Part shown: in pieces, positions 1 through 6,052 of the stretch | Position numbering within the stretch: the stretch's first letter is position 1 | Layout: each line of letters starts with the position of its first letter | Source: Pedobacter sp. UBA1654 | GTDB lineage: Bacteria; Bacteroidota; Bacteroidia; Sphingobacteriales; Sphingobacteriaceae | Reading direction: 5' to 3' | Assembly (NCBI GenBank): GCA_002320935.1 | Contig: DCLG01000109.1 | Location: 60,021-66,362, forward strand | DNA length: 6,342 nt | Position numbers and translations under genes: made by a program | The notes under the pieces: model-generated | The model's database searches: none | Told to the model about the DNA's origin: nothing | What the model saw: only the letters and a program-made list of their open reading frames with translations

Positions 1-993
1 ATGCAATTCTCCAAGTTTATTGAAGACAACTATCTGGGTTGGGTAAATGGCAAAGAGAAAGCACCTTTATTATCCAATGAGCTGCTGAAAAAGAAAGTAT
101 TCCCACTGATCAATTCCACTACACCAGTATTCTTCATTCTAATTGATAACCTCCGGTATGACCAATGGAAAATCATCAATCCGCTGATTACCGAATATTT
201 CCGGATGGAAGAGGAAGACACCTATTCCAGCATCCTGCCTACAGCGACGCAGTACGCCAGAAATGCAATTTTCTCCGGCTTAATGCCGTTAGAGATGGAA
301 AAGCGATTCCCTTCCATGTGGCAGAATGATGATGATGAAGGCGGTAAAAACCTGCATGAAGCAGCCTTTCTGGAAGATCAGATCAAGAGAAGCTTGCGAA
401 AAGACTGCAAGTTCAGCTACAATAAGATCCTGACCTACGATGATGGCAAGGCATTAACGGAACAGGTGAACAACCTGATGCAAAACGAGTTCAATGCGAT
501 CGTTTATAACTTCGTGGACATGCTTTCGCATGCCCGCACCGACATGCAGATGATTCGCGAACTTGCAAATGACGATGCGGCTTACCGCTCACTAACGCTG
601 TCATGGTTTGAACACTCACCACTGTTAGACCTGTTGAAGAAAATCTCGCAGAAGAATGTTAAGCTGATTATTACTACAGATCATGGTACCATTCGAGTAA
701 AGCATCCAAGTAAGGTAATCGGTGACCGCAATACCAATACGAACCTTCGTTACAAACAAGGACGTAATTTGAACTACAATGCCAAAGAGGTGTTTCTGAT
801 TAAAAACCCACATGAGGCACAATTGCCGAAGATCAACATCAGTTCAAATTATATTTTTGCTAAAGAAGACCGCTATTTCGTTTACCAGAACAATTACAAC
901 CAATTTGTAAATTACTACAACGAGACCTTCCAGCATGGAGGCATCTCGCTTGAAGAAATGGTTATTCCGGTAGCGACATACAGTTCACGATAA
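1..993 (+). CDS. porX: PorX, response regulator with PglZ/alkaline-phosphatase effector domain (C-terminal part, 5' end outside window)
   Basis: This is the C-terminal ~330 residues of PorX, the response regulator linked in Bacteroidota to control of the type IX secretion system with the kinase PorY. The visible part is the PglZ domain of the alkaline-phosphatase superfamily. Its metal and nucleophile positions all look present: Asp49 in LIDNLRYD, nucleophile Thr83 in PTATQYARN, Asp173 and His177 in NFVDMLSHARTD, Asp227-His228 in TTDHG, and His312 in QHGG. Family members are about 515-520 residues, so the receiver domain and helical linker (~190 residues) should lie left of base 1. The ATG at base 1 is therefore most likely an internal Met, not the true start. 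The stop codon (991-993) directly abuts the tsaE start, suggesting co-transcription. In Porphyromonas gingivalis this domain acts as a phosphodiesterase on cyclic and linear oligonucleotides; the same activity here is inferred from the conserved residues. Confidence 0.9.
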   Translation: MQFSKFIEDNYLGWVNGKEKAPLLSNELLKKKVFPLINSTTPVFFILIDNLRYDQWKIINPLITEYFRMEEEDTYSSILPTATQYARNAIFSGLMPLEMEKRFPSMWQNDDDEGGKNLHEAAFLEDQIKRSLRKDCKFSYNKILTYDDGKALTEQVNNLMQNEFNAIVYNFVDMLSHARTDMQMIRELANDDAAYRSLTLSWFEHSPLLDLLKKISQKNVKLIITTDHGTIRVKHPSKVIGDRNTNTNLRYKQGRNLNYNAKEVFLIKNPHEAQLPKINISSNYIFAKEDRYFVYQNNYNQFVNYYNETFQHGGISLEEMVIPVATYSSR

Positions 994-1410
994 ATGAATA
1001 TTCAAATAAATAGTCAGGAAGATCTTAAATCTGCTGCAATCCAATTGCTGGACTTTGCCGCTGATGTAAAGATCTTTCTGTTTGAAGGCGACATGGGTGC
1101 CGGTAAAACCACGTTTATAAAGGTAATTTGCGAAACCCTGGGTGTTGACGATCTGGTATCCAGTCCAACATTTTCCATTGTAAATGAATACCTGGCAAGC
1201 GGGGGAAAAATCTATCATTTCGACTTTTACCGCATCAAGGATTTGCAGGAAGCTTATGACATCGGATATGAAGAATACTTTTATTCCGGTGATCGCTGCC
1301 TTGTAGAGTGGCCTGAACGGATAGCGCCTTTACTTCCGCAGCACCATATAAAAGTTGACATTCAAGTAACCGGACCTGAGCAGCGATTGATCTCAGTATC
1401 CAAATTTTAA
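994..1410 (+). CDS. tsaE: TsaE, ATPase for tRNA t6A37 (threonylcarbamoyladenosine) synthesis
   Basis: This is the small P-loop ATPase that works with TsaB and TsaD in the cytoplasm to place threonylcarbamoyl on A37 of ANN-decoding tRNAs. The 138-residue length fits the family (E. coli about 153). Walker A is GDMGAGKTT at residues 32-40. The family switch region SSPTFSIVNEY is at 56-66, HFDFYR at 75-80 and LVEWPER at 103-109. The start ATG is the base after the porX TAA (zero spacing), so translation is probably coupled to porX and there is no room for a promoter of its own in between. No defects are seen. Linkage to porX is, from memory, common in Bacteroidota and supports the assignment of both genes. 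Confidence 0.95.
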   Translation: MNIQINSQEDLKSAAIQLLDFAADVKIFLFEGDMGAGKTTFIKVICETLGVDDLVSSPTFSIVNEYLASGGKIYHFDFYRIKDLQEAYDIGYEEYFYSGDRCLVEWPERIAPLLPQHHIKVDIQVTGPEQRLISVSKF

Positions 1411-1456
1411 TGGCTTATTGCTTAACTTTATTATTCTAAGAACTTAATAAATCAAA

Positions 1457-2683
1457 ATGGCTACTTGTTTAAGAGAAGAAATGGCCTCCATTGCCCAACA
1501 AGGATTGATACAGCCTAAGGAGACCTTGTCTGAGATAAAGGAGAAGAGCAATAGTCTTTACATCGGTATACCCAAGGAGATCTCCTTTCAGGAGAATAGA
1601 ATCGCCCTGACGCCGCTTTCTGTCGCTTTGCTGGTAAACCATGGGCACAAAGTAGTGATCGAAAGTGGAGCCGGCACTGGTGCCAATTTTTCGGACCACG
1701 ATTATGCAGAACAAGGTGCCTTAATTACTTTCAATAAAAAAGAAGTTTTTGATGCTGATATCCTTGTAAAGATCGCGCCACCTACCTTTGAAGAAATTGC
1801 CATGATGCATAAAGGTCAGACGCTGATCTCTGCCCTGCAGATGGGATCCATTAAGGCAGATTACCTGAAAGCACTTTTAAGTAAAAAAATCAATGCGCTG
1901 AGCTTTGAGCACCTTCGTGATGAAGGGAATGGCCTGAGTGTAGTTCGTGCCATGAGCGAGATTGTGGGTGCTACTTCCATTTTTATTGCTGCAGAATACC
2001 TGAGCAATGTTACGGGTGGAAAAGGCTTAATGCTTGGCGGCTTTACTGGTGTACCGCCAACCGAGATCGTGATCCTTGGCGCTGGTACCGTAGGTGAATA
2101 CGCCGCCAGAACGGCACTTTCCCTGGGTGCTGAAGTGAAAGTCTTTGATAGTTCCATTTACCGCCTGCGCCGATTACAGAATAATTTGCATGACCGGGTA
2201 TATACTTCTGTCATGCAACCCATTGTGCTAAACAAAGCCATCACGACCTGCGATGTCGTAATTGGGGCCATCCGTGCCACAAATGGCCGTAGCCCTTGTA
2301 TCGTATCTGAAGAAACGGTTCGCCGTATGAAGCCGGATTCTGTAGTCATTGACGTGAGCATAGACCAGGGCGGTTGCTTTGAAACCTCGGAAGTGACAAA
2401 CCATAAAGATCCGGTATTTCGAAAATATGATGTGATTCACTACTGTGTACCCAACATTGCTTCCAGGGTGCCACGTACAGCATCTTATGCCCTGACCAAC
2501 ATCTTCACCCCGATCCTGGTAGATATTGGCGAAATGGGTGGTATGGTCAACCTGGCCTGGAGCAAACCCGGCATCAGACAGGCTTTGTATATCTATCAGG
2601 GGCACCTGACGAATAAAGACCTTTCTAACAAATTCAACTTGCCATACAAGGATATTGAGTTGCTTGTAGTATCAAACCGATAA
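1457..2683 (+). CDS. Alanine dehydrogenase/PNT-family protein lacking the canonical catalytic Lys and His
   Basis: The protein belongs to the alanine dehydrogenase/NAD(P) transhydrogenase alpha family and would be annotated as alanine dehydrogenase (Ald; L-alanine + NAD+ to pyruvate + NH3 + NADH). After a ~33-residue N-terminal extension absent from Bacillus and Mycobacterium Ald, the catalytic domain begins at IGIPKE (36-41). Arg48, the likely substrate-carboxylate Arg (Arg15 in M. tuberculosis Ald), is kept. The Rossmann NAD site is ILGAGTVG (206-213), with acidic Asp231 at the end of the second strand, which favours NAD over NADP. The VSIDQGGCFETS block (300-311) keeps the Asp303 position, and VPNIASRVPRTAS (331-343) matches the Ald C-terminal block. 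Hand alignment puts Ala107 at catalytic Lys75 and Gln128 at catalytic His96. Length is 408, against about 370 for typical Ald. Start: ATG at 1457 in an AT-rich context; a second in-frame ATG (Met9) is possible. It lies 46 bases after tsaE and 7 before the dipeptidase gene. Family is secure; enzymatic activity is doubtful. Confidence 0.85.
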   Translation: MATCLREEMASIAQQGLIQPKETLSEIKEKSNSLYIGIPKEISFQENRIALTPLSVALLVNHGHKVVIESGAGTGANFSDHDYAEQGALITFNKKEVFDADILVKIAPPTFEEIAMMHKGQTLISALQMGSIKADYLKALLSKKINALSFEHLRDEGNGLSVVRAMSEIVGATSIFIAAEYLSNVTGGKGLMLGGFTGVPPTEIVILGAGTVGEYAARTALSLGAEVKVFDSSIYRLRRLQNNLHDRVYTSVMQPIVLNKAITTCDVVIGAIRATNGRSPCIVSEETVRRMKPDSVVIDVSIDQGGCFETSEVTNHKDPVFRKYDVIHYCVPNIASRVPRTASYALTNIFTPILVDIGEMGGMVNLAWSKPGIRQALYIYQGHLTNKDLSNKFNLPYKDIELLVVSNR

Positions 2684-2690
2684 AGGCATC

Positions 2691-3365
2691 ATGAGGTACC
2701 TGTGCACCATTCTGTTATTCTTCCAGATCGCTATAGTTCAGGCGCAGCAAAACCCTTATGGTTTAACCATCATCAATACCAAAAAAGCATACAAGGAATC
2801 TGTATCCAGGAATCCAGATAACGGCTTAATTGATATCCAGAAAGCTGTTCCAGGGGTAGTATTGGACATTCGTTACGCAACAAAGGATAACTTCATGCAG
2901 CAGGTGATGTATCCGAAAGCCAGGGCTTTTGCCAGAAAACCTGTGGTGGCGCAATTGATCAAAATACAGGCAGAACTAAAGAAAAGCGGTTATGGATTAA
3001 AGATCTTTGATGCTTACCGTCCCTATACCATCACGGTAGCTTTTTTCCAGAAAGCATCAGACAAGAACTTTGTAGCCCATCCTAAAACCGGCTCCAGACA
3101 TAATCGTGGATGCGCGGTCGATCTGACCATCATCAATCTGAGGACCGGAAAAGATGTGCCCATGCCAACGCCGTACGACAGTTTCAGTAAAACAGCCGCT
3201 GCTGACCATCCGGATTTGCCACCAGCTATAAAGAAAAACCGGGACTTTCTGATCGCTGTTATGGAAAAACACGGCTTTCGGGTATTGTACAACGAGTGGT
3301 GGCACTTTGATTTTAGTGGCTGGGAGCAGTTCGAATTGCTGGATATCCCCTTTCGTCAACTATAA
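2691..3365 (+). CDS. Exported D-Ala-D-Ala dipeptidase, VanX/DdpX type (peptidase family M15D)
   Basis: This is a zinc dipeptidase of the VanX/DdpX family, which cleaves D-Ala-D-Ala to D-alanine. A signal peptide covers residues 1-18: Arg2, hydrophobic core 4-16, and VQA with likely cleavage before QQ at 19. It lacks a lipobox Cys at the cleavage site, so the product is predicted to be soluble and periplasmic. VanX landmarks are all visible: DIRYATKDNF (59-68), DAYRP with Arg110 (VanX Arg71), SRHNRGCAVD giving zinc ligands His137 and Asp144, and NEWWHF giving catalytic Glu202 and zinc ligand His205. The motif PTPYDSFSK (159-167) also fits. The 224 residues are VanX (~202) plus signal peptide. 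A periplasmic location and the absence of vanH/vanA or a VanRS pair argue for nutrient or peptidoglycan turnover rather than glycopeptide resistance. It follows the Ald-like gene by 7 bases, and its stop overlaps the stop of convergent eboF. Exact substrate is inferred. Confidence 0.88.
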   Translation: MRYLCTILLFFQIAIVQAQQNPYGLTIINTKKAYKESVSRNPDNGLIDIQKAVPGVVLDIRYATKDNFMQQVMYPKARAFARKPVVAQLIKIQAELKKSGYGLKIFDAYRPYTITVAFFQKASDKNFVAHPKTGSRHNRGCAVDLTIINLRTGKDVPMPTPYDSFSKTAAADHPDLPPAIKKNRDFLIAVMEKHGFRVLYNEWWHFDFSGWEQFELLDIPFRQL

Positions 3366-4721
3366 CTCATCCTGCATCAACGTACGCCAGATCACATCAT
3401 GCACCTCAGTAGCATCCAGAATACTTGTTGCCTGTTCAGACGGCGTGATCAGTATGGGGTAAAAAGCTTGTGGTACGTTTATACTACCGTGGGAACCCTT
3501 TACCAAAGAAGCGTCTAACGGGATCACATCCATCACATACCTGAATCCTGCCTTCTTCTGCAATAGCTTATAAGCAACCCGGCTTTTTGAACGCATAAAC
3601 ATCTCTACAGGATCATATCCAGGCTTCTTGTGAATGTCTACACACCGCGCATAATCAGGTGCTTTTGCATCATCAAGCCAGAAATAATAAGTAAACCAGC
3701 AATTGGCCTCAGCGACCAATACCAGATCCCCTGCCCTTTCATGTGCAATACCATGGCTCTTCTTACCTTCTTCGTCCAGAATCAGGGCAACACCGGGTGT
3801 ATCTGACAGGATTTCTGATACCTGCCCGGTTACAGACGGATCATTAATGTAAACATGAGCAACCTGATGATCGGCCACCACAAAAGCTTTTGAAGCGCCA
3901 GCATCAAGCAATTCCAGTCCACGTTCCGCCCGGATCTGCAGTAAGCCATGCTGACGCAGTATCCGGTTCAGGTGAAGTGGTTGGTTTACGGGAACAATCC
4001 CGTATTCGGAAAGCAGCACTATACTGGCACCCTTTTCCTCATAGTACTGGACCAGCTCTTTTACAACTTCATCAATTTCATTCAGGTCCTTTCCGATTTT
4101 TGAAACGTCCGGACCAAACTTCTGCAGGCAATAGTCGAGGTGTGGCAGGTAGATCAGCGTTAATGTAGGGTCGTATAAAGCATCCGTTCGCATGGAGGCT
4201 TGTGCTATCCACTTTGTCGATTTGATGTCGGCTCCCGGGCCCCAGTACTGAAACAGCGGGAACTGTCCGAGCTCCTGCTGCAGGATGTCCCGGAGTTCCG
4301 CAGGTTCGGAATAACAGTCTGGTATCTTGCGTCCATCGGCCAGGTAATTGGGCCGTGGCGTAACAGAATAGTCTGCATTAGAATACATGTTATACCACCA
4401 GAACATGTTTGCACAGCTAAAATCCGGATTGATGGCTTTTGCCTTATCCCAGATCTTGGGCTGCTGGACCAGCTTATTGGATTGCTTCCAGAACTTCACT
4501 TCAGCATCTGTACGATCGTACCAGCCGTTGCCAACTATGCCATGTGCAGTGGGTGTCGTTCCGCTGAGGTATGTAGATTGTATTGCAGTCGTAACCGCTG
4601 GCAACATGGGCTTTATATGGCTCAGGTGATGCTTTTTTAGATACGCTTCGATAAACGGGGTATGTTTGCCAATCAGATTTGACGACAAGCCAACAACATC
4701 AATAACTACTGTTTTCTTCAT
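3360..4721 (-). CDS. eboF: EboF-like alkaline-phosphatase/nucleotide-pyrophosphatase superfamily protein
   Basis: This is the last visible gene of the ebo cluster, in the type I phosphodiesterase/nucleotide pyrophosphatase branch of the alkaline-phosphatase superfamily. The start chosen is ATG at 4721 (MKKTVVIDVVGLS), giving 453 residues: it overlaps the eboE stop as ATGA, has an SD-like AGGCGAG upstream, and puts the first strand at the N-terminus as the fold requires. An upstream in-frame ATG at 4745 would add 8 residues. Asp8 fits the first metal ligand, Thr44 in PAVTTAIQSTYLSG the nucleophile, Asp196 in LPHLDYCLQKFGP a metal ligand, and His411 in KGSHG the C-terminal ligand. The usual His of DxxxH is Gln200, and the usual Asp-His of the DHG motif is Glu239-Tyr240 in LLSEYGI. 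Other blocks I associate with this subfamily are ADHQVAHVYI (283-292), HERAGDLVLVAE and IHKKPGYDP. No signal peptide is evident. The substrate is unknown and catalytic activity uncertain. Confidence 0.82.
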   Translation of the reverse strand: MKKTVVIDVVGLSSNLIGKHTPFIEAYLKKHHLSHIKPMLPAVTTAIQSTYLSGTTPTAHGIVGNGWYDRTDAEVKFWKQSNKLVQQPKIWDKAKAINPDFSCANMFWWYNMYSNADYSVTPRPNYLADGRKIPDCYSEPAELRDILQQELGQFPLFQYWGPGADIKSTKWIAQASMRTDALYDPTLTLIYLPHLDYCLQKFGPDVSKIGKDLNEIDEVVKELVQYYEEKGASIVLLSEYGIVPVNQPLHLNRILRQHGLLQIRAERGLELLDAGASKAFVVADHQVAHVYINDPSVTGQVSEILSDTPGVALILDEEGKKSHGIAHERAGDLVLVAEANCWFTYYFWLDDAKAPDYARCVDIHKKPGYDPVEMFMRSKSRVAYKLLQKKAGFRYVMDVIPLDASLVKGSHGSINVPQAFYPILITPSEQATSILDATEVHDVIWRTLMQDEL

Positions 4722-5926
4722 ATTCTCGCCTGCTTGATTACCCAATTCAATTCTTTCACGATGGAGTCCGCAACGGGAATTTTCAGCGCTTCGGGTAGTA
4801 CCTCCCAGGTGTAGGTCTCTACTTCCAGATGGCTCGTAAAAGGATTATTTTTCTGAATGCCCAATACCTCAAGTATGTCTTTTTGGGTTGACTCCAGATC
4901 TCCAATACGATCTATGGAGATGGGTACATGAAAATGCGCCCGCCACTCCTGTGCCGATTGCTGCTGAAAATCTTTTAGTGCTTCATCCAGATCAGGATAA
5001 CGGAGCAAGGCACCTTGCTCGTCTCTGGCAACCACCTGATGCAGGTAAGTAGGTTCGTTGAAGCGTTTAAAGTCGTCAAGAACTTCCTGATTTCGTTCAA
5101 CGTTCCCGAACTTTCCTTTTAGCGCTGCGCTGATCTGGATCTTGCCAACCTTCAGTCCTTTTGCGCTAAGCTGCTCCAGTACCGCTCCATGATCCTCAAA
5201 GCCTATGGAAAAGTGGCAGACATCATAACACAGGCAAAGATGCTGTTTAATCATACCTTCTGCTTCCTCATCGTTGAGGTTAAAGGCATTTGCGATGAAA
5301 GGTATACCCATTGGTAGCAGTTGCTGCTCGTACCAGTTTATGTATTCGGCACCGGATTCTATGATGCCATCAGGTTCAGGCTCCAGATCCAGATGAATCC
5401 GCTTTCCGGTTTTCCGGTGTACCTCAATCAGTTCCTTTACAACCTCCAGGACGTTAAGTGTTGCGGCTTTCAGTACCATATCCAATGCTTCAGGACTGTC
5501 AAACCAATGCCGGTAACTCAGGGGCGAAGTCGATATTCCCCCTTCCATTCCGGGAGGCAACAGGGCCGATAATATCCGAGCCAATCGAATGGTGTATGCT
5601 TTTCTTGCTGCAGTGCTCCAATCCGGGCTATGTACCTCTGCTTTAACCACCGTACGGTGAAACTCTCCGTATGGAAAGCCGTTCATCGTAAATACATATG
5701 CCTCTTGCGCTTCAAGCCAGCTTTTGAAAGCTGCTAATGATGCTGGCTCCGCAAGCGCCAAACTTGCATTGTTGGATATTCGCAGGCCAATGCCCATAGC
5801 AGCATTTGGGGATACGGCAGCCTTGATTCTTGGAAAATACAACTTCAGGTTATCGAAGTCCGCAGCCCAGTCTTTTCCTGCGTGGATGTTTGTACAATAG
5901 GTCAGATGCCCTGAACTCGTTTTCAT
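4718..5926 (-). CDS. eboE: EboE, TIM-barrel metabolite traffic protein (AP endonuclease 2/xylose isomerase-like fold)
   Basis: This is the EboE protein of the ebo cluster, named for a proposed role in metabolite traffic; the Nostoc punctiforme cluster is associated with movement of a scytonemin precursor to the periplasm. Its chemistry is not established. The fold is predicted to be a sugar-phosphate isomerase/epimerase TIM barrel. Distinctive blocks are HLTYCTNIHAGKDW (7-20), NGFPYGEFH (82-90), HLDLEPEPDG (178-187), CYDVCHFSIGFED (233-245), KIQISAALK (262-270), YLHQVVAR (294-301) and AHFHVPI (330-336). His15, Glu182/Glu184, Asp235, His238 and His331/His333 are plausible metal or active-site residues. 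The start chosen is ATG at 5926 (402 residues), because the conserved HLTYCTNIH block follows within seven residues; the open frame extends upstream to a TTG at 5959 that looks unused. There is no clear Shine-Dalgarno, as usual in Bacteroidota. The stop overlaps the eboF start, and a 126-base gap separates it from the upstream cyclase gene. No signal peptide is seen. Confidence 0.87.
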   Translation of the reverse strand: MKTSSGHLTYCTNIHAGKDWAADFDNLKLYFPRIKAAVSPNAAMGIGLRISNNASLALAEPASLAAFKSWLEAQEAYVFTMNGFPYGEFHRTVVKAEVHSPDWSTAARKAYTIRLARILSALLPPGMEGGISTSPLSYRHWFDSPEALDMVLKAATLNVLEVVKELIEVHRKTGKRIHLDLEPEPDGIIESGAEYINWYEQQLLPMGIPFIANAFNLNDEEAEGMIKQHLCLCYDVCHFSIGFEDHGAVLEQLSAKGLKVGKIQISAALKGKFGNVERNQEVLDDFKRFNEPTYLHQVVARDEQGALLRYPDLDEALKDFQQQSAQEWRAHFHVPISIDRIGDLESTQKDILEVLGIQKNNPFTSHLEVETYTWEVLPEALKIPVADSIVKELNWVIKQARI

Positions 5927-6052
5927 GAATATGGATTTATACCTGGATTTTGGAATCAAACGGTTCCTAAAATAGCGCTTTTAGCTACTAAGGGCGGTAG
6001 CAAAGTGTAACAATTAGCTGCATAGTTAATGATTATCAAACGCAGGCATAAT
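5927..6052 (-). other. 126-base intergenic gap between eboD-like gene and eboE
   Basis: This AT-rich gap is unusually long for a compact window where other same-strand spacings are 46 bases or less. It contains an imperfect palindrome (5967-5984). On the minus strand the nearest thing to a Bacteroidota -7 box (TAnnTTTG) is TACACTTTG at 6009-6001, which has one base too many and no TTG at the right distance upstream. No Rho-independent terminator (GC stem plus T run) is visible. The gap could hold an internal promoter or an RNA processing site, but the sequence alone does not settle it. Confidence 0.5.
5967..5984. repeat. Short inverted repeat upstream of eboE
   Basis: CTAAAA (5967-5972) pairs with TTTTAG (5979-5984) across a six-base loop that partly contains the self-complementary AGCGCT (5974-5979). 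It lies about 40-60 bases upstream of the chosen eboE start. It could be an operator-like palindrome or a weak hairpin in the mRNA leader. In AT-rich DNA such a short repeat can easily occur by chance. Confidence 0.3.

Noticed and set aside
1..993. PglZ of a BREX phage-defence system
   Set aside because: The domain is PglZ-like, but the sequence and the tsaE neighbour fit PorX; no brxC, pglX or brxL genes are present.
1411..1456. Possible promoter in the tsaE-Ald gap (TATTAT at 1429-1434)
   Set aside because: The match is to an E. coli-style -10 box, which is not the Bacteroidota pattern; no TTG/TAnnTTTG pair is present in these 46 bases, so the gene is probably read from upstream.
2228..2605. 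125-codon minus-strand open frame
   Set aside because: Antisense to the Ald-like gene across its conserved NAD-binding and IDQGG region; no recognisable domain.
3057..3359. 100-codon minus-strand open frame just upstream of the convergent junction
   Set aside because: Antisense to the dipeptidase catalytic region; nothing protein-like in the translation.
2691..3365. Glycopeptide (vancomycin) resistance locus because of the VanX-like gene
   Set aside because: There are no vanH, vanA/B ligase or vanRS-type genes, and the protein carries a signal peptide whereas resistance VanX is cytoplasmic.
3890..4168. 92-codon + strand open frame
   Set aside because: Antisense shadow within eboF; low-complexity Pro/His/Gly/Ser-rich translation and no family resemblance.
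4200..4640. 146-codon open frame on the + strand
   Set aside because: It lies antisense inside eboF, has a Cys/Arg/Leu-rich composition without recognisable motifs, and eboF is clearly coding on the other strand.
6001..6009. Possible Bacteroidota -7 promoter box TACACTTTG on the minus strand
   Set aside because: It has three rather than two bases between TA and TTTG, and no TTG lies 17-23 bases upstream.
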